Positions 1 through 10,554 of a stretch of 64,000 nt of DNA are shown here, piece by piece; position 1 is the stretch's first letter; the number at the start of each line of letters is the position of its first letter. Under the pieces are notes generated by a model. That model was given only the letters and a program-made list of their open reading frames with translations. It searched no databases and was not told where the DNA came from. The translations under genes were made by a program, and so were the position numbers. The DNA comes from Anticarsia gemmatalis (taxonomy: Eukaryota; Arthropoda; Insecta; Lepidoptera; Erebidae): NCBI RefSeq assembly GCF_050436995.1, contig NC_134764.1, positions 124,001-188,000 on the forward strand, given 5' to 3'.

Positions 1-1166
1 TCACGGACCGTAATCACGTTACTTTATTACGATGATAATTAATGTTTAATTGAAAAGTATGGCGGCCTTTGTTTGTGAATGATAAAAATATCCGCGTTTG
101 ATCTTGTGATATTGAGATTACAAAGGTTTTGTATAACGTGAGAGATGAGTAAAAATAGATATTGTTATGGTGATGGTAGCTATAATAAACTTGCAGAAAT
201 ATTTAAAAAATGTTTTAAGCATCTTTTGTTTTGTTTTTTAAAGTATAACAGTTTCTAACAGATGTGATAGAGCTTCTGCTGTGAGTTGTCAAAATATTGA
301 GTCATACTTTTGCAAAAACAGTTGTCTTGATCATTTAATTTGATTTGACTGATATACAGCCTGTATACTATCATTATTATTAATTCGACAAACATAATTC
401 TATTGCATTTCATAGAACTTTATACCCCATACTTTTCAAAACACAATATTATAGCGACATAGTTTTCAAGATAAACTTGTAGCGTTATTTTCCTCACTAT
501 TATTATCACCTGCCTCTGTCCTGCGCAGCCTCTTTGTAAGTAAACTCTTTCCATCGAAGGCTCGTCGCGTTGCAGCCACTTGCTTTGCGAGACTCCTGTC
601 TCTTTATTACGACGCGACAAATACTTGCGACTAGTTGGCAAGGCTCGTTCTGTAAAGCATTTGCTGTTAAGCTTTATTGAAAATATTAACTCGGGATTCA
701 ATCTGTAGAGATTAACTTCATGTCATGAAGAAGAGAATAAGCAAGTTTTCAATCCCGTTAATTCATAATTTTGAACAATTAAGTACTGAATAAATAGTAT
801 ACAAATTCCACTATTTAGGCCTTTGATAGTTATTAGCTCCTCTACGGTAACTCCAAAGCTTTATGTAAGTATTTTAACACCCATAAAAATAATTACTGTT
901 GCAGTCACGACTCATTTAACCGTCAACCACTAAAGTCCAGTACAAATATGTACCGTGTGTAATAACACGTTCATACTCGTTCATACCGGCCGTACTCGTC
1001 GGTACTCGTCCACAACGATACGCGGTAATCGTGTCAGTTGCGGTTCCACGAAACACATTTTCCGAACTGAAAATTCAAAAAGCGACGCCGCAATAAGTTG
1101 AAACAGAAAGTTTGTATGAGACCAATCTGGCAGCGGCTGCCATTAACGGAGCTAACACAAATAAAA

Positions 1167-1201
1167 ACCGGCTCGAGCCGGTACACGCCGGAATATTCCG
1201 G
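1167..1201. repeat. Two adjacent perfect palindromes
   Basis: A 16-bp perfect palindrome (ACCGGCTCGAGCCGGT, 1167-1182) is followed after 5 bp by a 14-bp perfect palindrome (CCGGAATATTCCGG, 1188-1201). Both are GC-rich at their edges and sit in a locally CpG-rich patch inside AT-rich DNA. The centre of the second contains the GAA..TTC arrangement seen in heat-shock elements. I infer possible binding sites for dimeric proteins, but the function is unknown. Confidence 0.7.
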
Positions 1202-1999
1202 TTATTACCGCTTTTTAGGAGTTTCCGGAGTGGGCGCAGTGCCGCGGGCTCTTCAAGCTGTTTTTTTTTATAAATTTTACAATCGCTTTCTGTATTGAAC
1301 GACTCCGGTACAAAGAGTCCTCCTGGCAAATTGATTGTGACTAACTATTGAGCACGACTCTGTGTTGAAGTGTTTCAAACTTAAATCTTATCGCTGCAGT
1401 AGTATTGGACTTTTGTTTTTTCTTACAGACTATCCTTGCAATAAAATACGGTTGATTAATAAGTATTACGAAGTTGAGTGCTTTTGCTAACGATATTCTT
1501 CCTTTATTTGTTCCAAAAATGTCTTTAGAATAACACAATTTGTTCCGCTAGTCTAGCATTTCTAACTTTTAAGAAAACAGGTGTCTCAGTAAAAATAAAC
1601 GTATTGACCCACTTGTAGGAACTAAGTTCAGTAACAAACAGTTTGCAGGAACATACCTTCAACTGCCTTAAAGCGTGGAACAAATGCTTGGTCATTTGTC
1701 CGCTGTATCTCGATGTAGGAGATTTACTAGTTTGTTTGGACGCCGGATAATCTCGCAGCTTATTGGGACGATCGTTGCTCGATAAAAACAATGTAGACTT
1801 GTGATTGTTTGAGCTTTATAAAGTGAATTTGTAGAACTTTTTATGGATAAATAGAATTGGGAATATGGAAAAAGATCTGCATATTAAACTTAAATCTTGT
1901 ACGAAAAAATACTTTAACAATTAATTCTGAGATGGAATTATCATTGGTTGTTTAATATTTAAATTAGTGTTTCTCAACATAAGTCATACTAATCGCTGC

Positions 2000-2092
2000 A
2001 TCAACTTGTCAAATGCAATACAGTTTGGTTCAGCCGTTTTAACATGAAGCAGGACAGACAGATAAACACACTCGTAAACTGACTTATTATAG
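2000..2092 (-). mobile_element. Degenerate Helitron-like fragment
   Basis: The text around 2010-2090 (a 'tttggttcagccgtttt' core followed by a short GACAGACAGA run) resembles the part of the lepidopteran Helitron-like repeat that precedes its microsatellite, as seen intact at 4736-5226. Neither terminus is recognisable, so this is an old fragment. Strand is given as the Helitron orientation inferred from the intact copy. Confidence 0.4.
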
Positions 2093-2292
2093 AAATGACT
2101 TCAATAATCTCTTGACATATTATACAGGTGTTCATAATTCATACCCGCGTGTAATTTGACCAAATCCAATATGTATCATTCAGTGGGACCGAAACATTTT
2201 GTCGTTCATTGACTATTTATCAAAGGCAATGAGTAGGGAATGCCAATCATGACGCGCACACGAGCGGCCACCGTGGCGGCTGTCACGCGGTG

Positions 2293-2361
2293 TGACGTCA
2301 CGCCGATAAATCATACTTTTATTCGATTAACGTTGAATATTGGTGGTGCGACGTGACGTCA
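2293..2361. promoter_or_regulatory. Pair of CRE octamers in CpG-rich patch
   Basis: Perfect TGACGTCA octamers lie at 2293-2300 and 2354-2361, inside a CpG-rich segment (about 2245-2380) that stands out from its AT-rich surroundings. TGACGTCA is the consensus for CREB/ATF-type bZIP dimers. Binding and regulatory activity are inferred, and the target gene is not visible in this window. Confidence 0.35.
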
Positions 2362-4153
2362 TAGTGCGTGACGCTATGCACAGGGGTAGAATATGTCCAA
2401 TATGTCCATATGTCAAAATTTACTGCAATATAATGTGATAGTGTTATAAATAAATTATTATTATATCAGTGGCTTATGTGTGAAATTCGTCGTGTTTTAT
2501 TTAAACTCAATTGTATTCTTCGTCTTGAATAAGTTTCTTATTGTGGTTTATTTTGTTAAGTAAGATTAAAGCGTAGAAAAAGGGTTGACAAATAACCACT
2601 ATTAAAAGATACAAGATATCGTTAATGATCACTAGACGGAGTAATTTGCTTTCACCCCAAATACTTAAAGACTCAGTTCTTTTTGTTTAATTCTTTTTTA
2701 TATAAAATTTCAACGAATTAAATAACATAAAATCATTTGCTTTTATATTAAAAATATGAGTAAATGTCTAGTTTATTTCAACAACTTGAATTATAATCAA
2801 AATTCTTTAAGCGAGTACAAACATATAACGGTACAATTTAAACGGTTCCCCGCAGACGCGGAACTTATTAAAACTGCAACACTTTACTCCTGTTTCAAAA
2901 TTGTAATTATTTTCCAAATTAAATGTAAACTTAATAAAAGAACTCAGTTTTCTTTCAGAGAAAGGTTTTTTGCTGGAATTTTAATATTGTAGCGAGAGTG
3001 GTCGGGGAATTGCTTTTTGTTTTATCAGTGCCGCCATGAGCACTGATAAGGGAGTGATAAGACTGTTTGTAAGGATGCTGCGGGTAGTATTGGAAGGTGT
3101 AGATATTTACGTACAATGGCAGTGTCAGAACGAATGTAGCAGGCATTCACGCAAAGATTATACGTTTGAGAATATTTCATTCTTTTCATAATAATAATAT
3201 GAAGTTTTATCAAATTAGTGGGGCTAGATATTACGGTGACACACTATGTCTCACACGATACGAAATAGTATACCTATAACAAATACGACTTATTTTTAAT
3301 GTACATATTATTATAGATACGCTGGCAGCACTGTATTCAATATATCCATATAATAATGGCAACATTTCATATCTTTTTTTTATCAAATAAAAAAAGAACA
3401 TGACATTTCCTACACATACACACACGTCACGTACACGCACGCACACAGCCACACACAGTCAAAAGCCGAATAAAAAATCGTGATTCGTTTTGAGAGAGTT
3501 CCTCTCGAATTTGTTTGATATTACTTTGAACGAGAAAGCAATTGAAGTTAAAATAACACACGAACTTGTTACAATTGGCGTGCTCGGTAATTGGCTGCGC
3601 GCTCATGAGTTAGGACACAACTTTTATATAAGTCTTGAAAGCTTTGAGTTTTAACATATTTGGCTAATTATATGTAGCTGACTGATGTTGGACAAACTCC
3701 CGGTTTCTGAGGTGGGAGGGGGGAGTATGTAGTTCTGATTAATTGGGCATAATTTGAAGAGAGACCTAAACATAAGAAAAGGTTTGTTTGGGAATTGTTT
3801 TCGCCATTTATGAGTAAAAGGAATGAAACAAAAATTGGTTTCAGTGTTATTTTTGAGGATAAGGTTACTTTTGGAAACCATTTGCTGAGGAATCACAATA
3901 AGTGGCTAAAATATGACGCGTTCGTAAATGAGCCATGTATTTTGTGAATGAAGATTACCTACATTAAGCGGCTATTAACTGAACGTAGAAATTAAAAAAC
4001 ACAGGTACTGTATTGACAATACAACAAGAGTGAGATAAAAAAATATCAGGCGTCCAGTTTGTGGCATACTATTTGCGTGATGCAGATTGTCGGCGTAACT
4101 TTTACACTTACAGTGTAATGAGACAGCAAAGTAAACTGCGAAGTGAAACAAAT

Positions 4154-4183
4154 TAGTTAATTATACACTTGTATAATTAACTA
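4154..4183. repeat. 13-bp perfect hairpin
   Basis: A perfect 13-bp inverted repeat (arms 4154-4166 and 4171-4183) with a 4-nt loop. It is AT-rich and could extrude or fold as RNA. It lies about 200 bp from the much stronger hairpin at 4363-4417. No transcription signal is visible. Confidence 0.7.
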
Positions 4184-4362
4184 GAGGAGGGATTATTTAG
4201 TACGTCTTGTAGCGACCTAGTAATTGTCACTTTATAATTGTCTACGTTAGACATGTTGAAGACACATGTACAAATTTAACTAATTTCCTAAGGCTGAGTC
4301 CTAAATACACTCAAATGTTATTTAAGTTTTAGTGTTTTTTTTGTAGTTTTGTAGTTTGTGCC

Positions 4363-4417
4363 TGTTTGTTTGAATTTGGCATTCAAATTTTATTTGAATG
4401 CCAAATTCAAACAAACA
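4363..4417. repeat. 26-bp perfect hairpin with 3-nt loop
   Basis: Arms 4363-4388 and 4392-4417 are exact reverse complements separated by TTT, which makes an almost uninterrupted 55-bp palindrome. A perfect stem of this length is unlikely by chance. The short loop is unlike a normal pre-miRNA. A recent inverted duplication or a residual MITE end is more likely. Confidence 0.85.
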
Positions 4418-4657
4418 TATTGCTAGCTAGTGATAATAAATTATGTTATAATAATAAAAAAAAAACTATGGGATTCGTTATTTCTATTTTGTTTACTAAA
4501 GATTTTGTAGAACAAGACCAATTTGTTAAATATTAATGTATTGGGTTATTTATACAAAAATATTATATGATTATTTACTTATAAAAGTAATGAAATTGTA
4601 GTAAACGAATTCGGCAGCAGGAACGAAAGAATATCATAGTGCGGTAAGATTGTGTGG

Positions 4658-4711
4658 AAGCACTAGAACTACGAGAAGCACTAGAAATACTAGGAGTACT
4701 AGGAATATAAG
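4658..4711. repeat. 18-bp tandem repeat, three units
   Basis: Three consecutive 18-bp units (4658-4675, 4676-4693, 4694-4711) share the pattern AAGCACTAGAANTACNAG with a few differences, most in the third unit. The array ends about 25 bp before a Helitron insertion. It is a short minisatellite with no coding sense that I can see. Confidence 0.65.
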
Positions 4712-4735
4712 TAATCCTGCCATGTTTATTGTATA

Positions 4736-5152
4736 CTAGCTGACCCGCGCAACTTCGCTTGCGTCACATAAGAGAGAATGGGTCAGAATTTTCCATGTTA
4801 TTGTAACACTTTTTACTGTTACCTACTCTGCTCCTATCGGTCGTAGCGTGATGATATAAAATATGCTTTTTTCACGAAAAATATTCTCAAAATTATTTAT
4901 ATCTCATAGTATAACGAAGTCGCGCTAAGACATATCCGCCATTAAAACAGTTGCCATGGCAACGGAATTTTGTTAATTCAATGTCATTTTAATATTGATT
5001 TTTCGCGACTTCGTTGAATTTTCTGAATTTTCCCGGGAAATGCGTCATTTTCCCGGGGTAAAAAGTAGCCTATGTCCTTTCTCGGGTATCAAAATATCTC
5101 CATACCAAATTTCATGCAAATTGGTTCAGTAGTTTAGACGTGATTGAGTAGC

Positions 5153-5195
<43 letters not shown>

Positions 5196-5226
5196 GTTAC
5201 TTTCGCATTTATAATATTAGTATGGA
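4736..5226 (-). mobile_element. Non-autonomous Helitron, complete ends
   Basis: In minus-strand orientation the element begins with TCCATACTAATATTATAA (right end) and finishes with a short hairpin (CGCAA/TTGCG stem) followed by GGTCAGCTAG (left end). It lies between an A and a T, as expected for Helitron insertion at AT. Hairpin + CTAG termini and 5' TC ends are Helitron hallmarks, and short elements of this type (Lep1-like) are abundant in moths. It carries no Rep/helicase coding sequence, so it must have been mobilised in trans. An internal CAGA microsatellite (5152-5195) sits near the 5' terminus. It is about 491 bp long and is the best-preserved copy in the window. Confidence 0.75.
5152..5195. 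repeat. (CAGA)11 microsatellite
   Basis: About eleven uninterrupted CAGA units lie inside the Helitron at 4736-5226. Related copies (near 2060 and 14190) keep short remnants of the same repeat. The microsatellite is therefore part of the element and was not gained independently. It is likely polymorphic in length. Confidence 0.9.
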
Positions 5227-5794
5227 TTTGTAACAACATTGGAATTACATCGTTTCTAGATATCTATATGACTTGTGTTATGTGTATTGGCTGTATACAG
5301 GCTGGTCAGAAAAGGTAAATGATTTGATTGTTCACATTTGTGGCAGGCAATATCGAGTGAGCCTAGTTGAAATATATTTTTGTACCATGCATGGTTCAAA
5401 TTCAGTATTTGAAAAAATTGGTAAGAGATGAATTTATGATAAGATTTTGATTTAAATATATAGGTTTAAACGGGCTCAATTATACAAATGATTTTACCAC
5501 ATACTCTGTAATGAAAAATTAAATTGTTTTTCCTAAAAGGATTGTATAGATGTTTTTCTTCAAAAAGTTTGCGATTTTTTTTATACATCCTGTAGATGTG
5601 ATATAATGTGTGTGTTTTCTTACGTCTGGCTGGAGGACATCGGTAAGTTACGAGCTATTTTCAGTCTCATCTAACTGCTGCTATTGGGAAAATAACAGAG
5701 ACGATCCATATATTTATTTATCGGATTATCTAACCTAACCTTACGTATTAAAGTGGTATTCGCAATTTTAGCATAAGTAGTTTTATTATAACTT

Positions 5795-6040
5795 TTAGTT
5801 AAAGGAACAGACATCAGTATGTGACGTACAAATTAAGGCTGCGTTTCCAACAATGACTCGTGAGACTTCCGCTAAAGAGTTGGTCATCTCTTGTAGCATC
5901 GCTTTCCACCTTTCTATTGTTCGCTGAAAATATTTTTTTGTGCCATTCAACACATTGTTTTCGGTGAAAATCCAGCTTGATAGCATTTCTAGGGTTTCTT
6001 CGATTTGTAAATCAGTCAGCAAGGTTATTATTTCTGTCAT
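5795..6040 (-). CDS. Unrecognised 81-aa open frame, doubtful
   Basis: This minus-strand frame begins with MTEIITLLTDLQIEETLEML and has a balanced, amphipathic composition with W, E, K and R spread through it, unlike the AT-driven frames nearby. I do not recognise a domain, signal peptide or membrane segment. An in-frame stop lies five codons upstream of the ATG. No promoter, splice site or neighbouring exon supports expression. It may be an eroded exon, a fragment of an old transposon protein, or chance. Confidence 0.15.
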   Translation of the reverse strand: MTEIITLLTDLQIEETLEMLSSWIFTENNVLNGTKKYFQRTIERWKAMLQEMTNSLAEVSRVIVGNAALICTSHTDVCSFN

Positions 6041-6232
6041 TAATCTTAGTACCTAGGTACCCGTTGCTTTGATTTAATTGATAATTATTTCAGATATCAT
6101 TTTGTTGTTTCACAAAACTATCTGGTACCCACTATTATATACAAATGATCACCTCAATGTATCGAGCATTACCTGTCACAGGCGTATTTAGTACCGTGTC
6201 GTAATCGCATCACACTAAGTCACATTGTCACC

Positions 6233-6252
6233 GCGCGTGTGTGTGTGTGTGT
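6233..6252. repeat. (GT)n microsatellite
   Basis: A short run of GT dinucleotides (a GCGCGTGTGTGT-type start) in otherwise unique DNA. It may form Z-DNA and is likely length-variable. No function is implied. Confidence 0.8.
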
Positions 6253-6954
6253 CTGTCGGTAATCTAGCGGCACATTAGTGGTTTGATGATCGGTTTCAAA
6301 CGCTTTGCAAGCTTCACACTCCACGCCACAATTATGTGTAGCGTCTGTACTTTGTACACACGGGAATCAGTTTAACACGCCCAATTAGCTTCCAGATACA
6401 TACAGCATAGGTTTACGTCATGTCAGCAGTTGAGGGATTTTGAAAATATTAAACAGTGTGTTGTTAGAAAGGTTGCTCTGTGACTGCTAGAAAAGATCTT
6501 TTCCTTTCATAAGACAGTGGTTAGGTTTGCTGTTAACTACATGAGCCAAGTTATAAGGATGTTGTAGTCCCACAAGCATCGTCCGAAAGACACATCGTCC
6601 GTATATGTATTTCTGCGATGTTTTCATTTACCGCACTAGCAAAGTAACCTATAGAATCTTTTAGTCACAAACAAAGCTTGAAAAGTCAAAGTTACTTTAT
6701 TTATATTACTTGACTTGCCTTACTGGTGAATTTAACGTCTCTTGGTCAAAACTACTTACAAATAACGACATTTTATACACCTGTAGATATAATCCTTTCT
6801 AAAAAAACCTGATATGTTCCCGTCCGTCCCTTACAGTTGATATTAAAACTCTCCACATTGACGGTCCCGCTAGTGGAACGATATCGGATGCACTACGTCA
6901 CATGCGCCCGTAATCCGGCTAATCCCAGCCCGGACCGACCACCACATACGATCA

Positions 6955-7092
6955 CACACTTGAACCTTAACACTATAATCATAAAGTTCATTATCGCTTG
7001 GCTATACTTGCGAGTTCGGGCCCGGATTCAACGCGACAGACATCAACACATGTGAACTTTAATTTTATAAGCATAAGGTTGATAATCGCTTG
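6955..7092. repeat. Diverged direct duplication of about 46 bp
   Basis: Segments 6955-7000 and 7046-7092 align along their whole length (a 'CTTGAACCTTAACACTATAATCATAAAG'-like pattern, ending in ATCGCTTG in both) with perhaps 70% identity by eye and a period of about 92 bp. This suggests an old tandem duplication or a two-unit regulatory repeat. Confidence 0.45.
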
Positions 7093-9300
7093 TTAATCGT
7101 GGTAGGATCGTTGTGGAAGGATTGTTAGGCGTTTGGCAGACGCAGTCGGGGTATTAGACTGTGCTCTGTTTGTTAATAGTGTGGCGTTTTAAACGAACTA
7201 GTGTTGATGGGGATACGATTTACTTTTAACGACTGAAACATGCGCTTGTTTTTAGTTTAGAGTAGTTGTTTTTTAAGAAAAGAATTTTATTTATTTGTTC
7301 AATTTGCAATACGTATTTTGGCCCATTCTCTTCACAAACACGGCGTAGGTATATCAAGGCCGTATATGTGTAGGAATGAAAATCTCAAAAGTATTAATTA
7401 CCAACCAACATTGCTTAACTTTACGCACTTTAAAAATGAAAGGAAATTCTAACTGCTAATATATATTTCTCCGTACACAGCAGTTTAACCTCCTAACCTA
7501 TTATACATACATACAGTATACACGTATGACACATAGTATATGTAGCGTGGTATAATCTGTGTTCTAAAGCCAGTTGTAGCAATAAGCCGAGCACTTGACA
7601 GCCGCCGGCTAACAGGTGTCGACGCTTGCATCATTTACTACTGTCGCAGGAGGATTAAGTTAAGTGATTAACATGAGCACTGGATTCTGATTGGTGTGCG
7701 GTGAGAACGAGGTAGAAAGAGCGAGCATAGTAGTTAACAAGTGTATTCCTCTTTCACCACCTAAGCTATTTGGGTACTGAAACCAAAGTCACTAGAATCA
7801 TGGGTCTTGAAAGAAATGGTGCTCAAGTGGGAATATTTTAGGCAAACTTTTTACATGAGAAATTTAATTTGAAGATTTGTTTTAAAGTTTTCAGTGATCA
7901 CTTGAGCCACTGCGTCACAGTAGCTTCTAACATTATATGATTTATTTTATGGACTTAAAAAAAAAACAATTCTGCATGGAGTCATTAAAAACTAGCGGAA
8001 ATAAACAAGCATTGAACTAGAAAGTGTATGAATCACATCTGTTCTCTACAGATAAGACCACAAAGTTCCCACACGCACTCACATACATACATAAGTTCTA
8101 TGAGTCAGTCTGGTGATGAGAGATTAATTAGCTCTAAGTGTGAGATGAGAGCAAACTTGTGTGACATTTACACAGCTTTGCGTTCATCTTAGTGGTCATA
8201 TCACTGACAATCTTGCAATTATTTGTGTTACGTGTGCGCAAGAGACTAACATTGTTAACGGCAAAAAGTTGGTGTAATATGGGTTTAACAAGCGTGGTTT
8301 TATTATTCCACAAAAAAAATGTAAAAAATTAAAGCCAAGTTTAATACAAAACCTATGCTTGGTTGTGGGCTTCGCCGCAAAATGGAGATCTAAATGAGTG
8401 CCAAATTCTGAACAAAATCCAAATATGTATTAATAGGACCAAAATAACATTAAGAAATGTACAAAACTCTATTTATTTGTTTTATCGGATACATATAACA
8501 ATTGCTGTAATTTAAAATGTGAGATCTTAAAGTAGCTTAGATTTGACTTGGCCTGTTTTCTTTGCCTCAGTCATTCTATAAAGTTATTCATTCTTTTTTA
8601 ATCTTGATAAAACCAAAGACACATGTCGAAATCGTATAACTATTGACATTTTGCGACGTGGTAACTATATTATCTACTTTGCCAAGTTAAATGCGCCAAC
8701 GACTGCGTGTTTTCCTTCAACGTGAACAACTCAGAAAATCTCTTGAACATTAGTATTTGTACATAAATATAGGTCAGTGGGTGAGTGTCTCATCAATATT
8801 GTGTGTTGTTCTAATTAAAGACTAATTACGTTAGCTTCTTAAATTAGAACTTGTTACGAGTTACTTCGGTTTACCTCATTTAGTATTAATTAACTATGAG
8901 GGCTAAAATACGTTATTTCATTAACATCTTTGTCGGCTATGCTTACGACTTCATTGGTCTTCATTCAGCTATTACCAAATTGGTTTTGCAATTTATTCAC
9001 CGAAATTCTTATATGTATACATAGTAAAGCGAACAGGCCGGCTACTTTCAGGTATAGTAGGGTATAAGTAAATTGTTTTATTTAATAAATATTTCACTTT
9101 AAGTGTATCTGACGCGGCGCCTCTAACAGATGTTCTGAATAAACCGATCTTTTGTGAGTTTTTCCACGAAATTCGTTCAGTTTTCACATTTACTGAATTA
9201 ATTACAAGCTTTAAAGAAATACGGAAATTAATTTACTTAAGCTAATTAAATCGTTTATTAATTGTACTTTATATTTTGAGTATTTCATTTGCAACATTTT

Positions 9301-9425
9301 TATTTCTAATACACACATACTTGTATCTCTCGAAAAGTCATTCGTGTGTTTGCCTCGGGTTCGAGTCTGCAACCACTTGTGTGGGAGGTACCAACTTATA
9401 CCACTCAGCTATCACTTTTTTCAGC
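9301..9425 (-). mobile_element. tRNA-derived SINE, 5' part
   Basis: Read on the minus strand, an A-box-like block (TAGCTGAGTGG, about 9402-9412) is followed by a degenerate B-box region and the phrase ACTCGAACCCGAGGCAAAC. It continues into a TGACTTTTCGA..TGTGTGTATTAGAAAT segment, which I recall as the body of a common noctuid SINE. The 3' tail is not recognisable, so the copy is probably truncated. A real tRNA gene is excluded because the acceptor and anticodon arms do not fold. Confidence 0.55.
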
Positions 9426-10351
9426 ACACATTTGCGCAAATAATAGTAATCAGTTAAAAATATATCACTTTTTAAATACCTAATTCTGCTGAACGAACAA
9501 GCCAATTAACACGAAATAGCTCTCTAAAACGTGTAATAACGTTCGTTAATTACGTCAGAACTCCTTGTTCTTAATGACGTGTAATTGTTCGTCACTTGAG
9601 TGACGCGTGACGCCGACGACGTCACTCACGCAGACAATCGTCACTCAGTCCTTTGTGCTGGGCTCTTCAGTGAGAGTTATTGCCCTTCGATTTCCGCCTG
9701 TAAAAGGTACGCCATTCAAAGAATTGCCTCGATTTTATTTTATCTAACAGATTTCGTATGTGGTTCTTTTTATATAGATTTTGTGTTAAAATGTCTATTG
9801 AAGTATATTTCAAAAAGGTTTTATACAGTGTGGGGGAGGATACGATCATTGTCAATTATGTTTTGATTTTGAAACAAAATGATCGAAAGAAAAGAAAATA
9901 GATGATAACATGGAACAATAGTTCGTCTCATTTACAATCGATAGATCTTGGATTCGAATCCCATATAATAGTGTTATTCCATTAAGTTCTTAGACATCGT
10001 TAAGTAAGTAGTTAAGGGCTAAATGAGTACCTAATACCTCTCAAAATGTAAACTAACACGAGTAGCAACAGTCTCTAAGGTATAACTTTATTAATAGTAA
10101 TATCAATAAAACCTATATATAAAGTTAATATAATACTACAAAATAGTTGAAGTGACTAATAAACAAGTTTTTCAATAGTACTTCCAGCTTAGTTTAGTGG
10201 ATAGATTGAATTCCTTGTATTTGAAGCGATCCGCGTCATCTGTGAGCGAGCCCGCTCTGAGAAACTGTAGAGCACTGAGGTGGATTGTACTAGGGTTGAA
10301 ACGGAAGCTAAACAGATTTAAATACATTTTAGTTTAAGCGTTAAAGTGACT
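9426..10351. other. Gene-free spacer between two SINEs
   Basis: Contains a patch rich in GACG/CGTCA words (about 9550-9640) and a B-box-like GGATTCGAATCCC at 9951-9963 without a matching A box. I see nothing else identifiable. Confidence 0.45.
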
Positions 10352-10554
10352 GTCTTCGTGGCGCAGTGCTTAAGCTCACCACGCCGCTACCATTGTGTCG
10401 AAAGGTCGAGGGTTCGATTCCCATTCGGAACTATTATTTGTGCGATCTACAAATAATTGCTTTGGGTCTGGTTGTGCTTTGCGTCCGTCGTTTGTTTGTT
10501 TGTTAAAGTCGCCGCGACACAAAAACATTCTTAGTGCGGGAGTTTAAAAAAAGG
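10352..10554 (+). mobile_element. tRNA-derived SINE, near full length
   Basis: An A box (TGGCGCAGTGCT, 10359-10370) and a canonical B box (GGTTCGATTCC, 10411-10421) form an internal pol III promoter. They are followed by a tRNA-unrelated body (GGGTCTGGTTGTGCTTTG, then GCGACACAAAAACATTC) and an A-rich end near 10554. Diverged copies of the same body occur in reverse at 59131-59330 and 61085-61252, and as a fragment at 40377-40442. The shared text defines one dispersed family. It would be mobilised by a partner LINE. Confidence 0.7.

Larger units (their letters stand above)
1..4153. other. Gene-free AT-rich stretch
   Basis: I find no exon-like reading frame here. The short open frames (for example 420-701, 1075-1329, 1525-1791 and 3651-3896 on the minus strand, 2756-2992 on the plus strand) have no recognisable domain and look like chance frames. 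The stretch holds a pair of palindromes near 1.17-1.20 kb, a CpG-rich patch with two CRE octamers at 2.25-2.4 kb, a degenerate Helitron fragment near 2.0 kb and imperfect CA-rich sequence at 3412-3458. Confidence 0.6.
5227..9299. other. Gene-free stretch
   Basis: Unique AT-rich sequence with a (GT)n tract near 6233-6252 and a diverged direct duplication (6955-7000 versus 7046-7092). One minus-strand frame (5795-6040) looks somewhat protein-like and is listed separately. Otherwise I see no exon, RNA gene or intact mobile element. Confidence 0.55.

Noticed and set aside
5152..5195. CRISPR-like or telomeric repeat
   Set aside because: It is a plain CAGA microsatellite inside a Helitron. No spacers and no TTAGG arrays were seen anywhere in the window.
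9951..9963. Isolated B-box-like GGATTCGAATCCC
   Set aside because: No matching A box or tRNA fold nearby. A random match or a badly decayed SINE.
10352..10430. Possible functional tRNA gene
   Set aside because: A and B boxes are present, but a proper acceptor stem and anticodon arm are not, and the SINE body follows directly.
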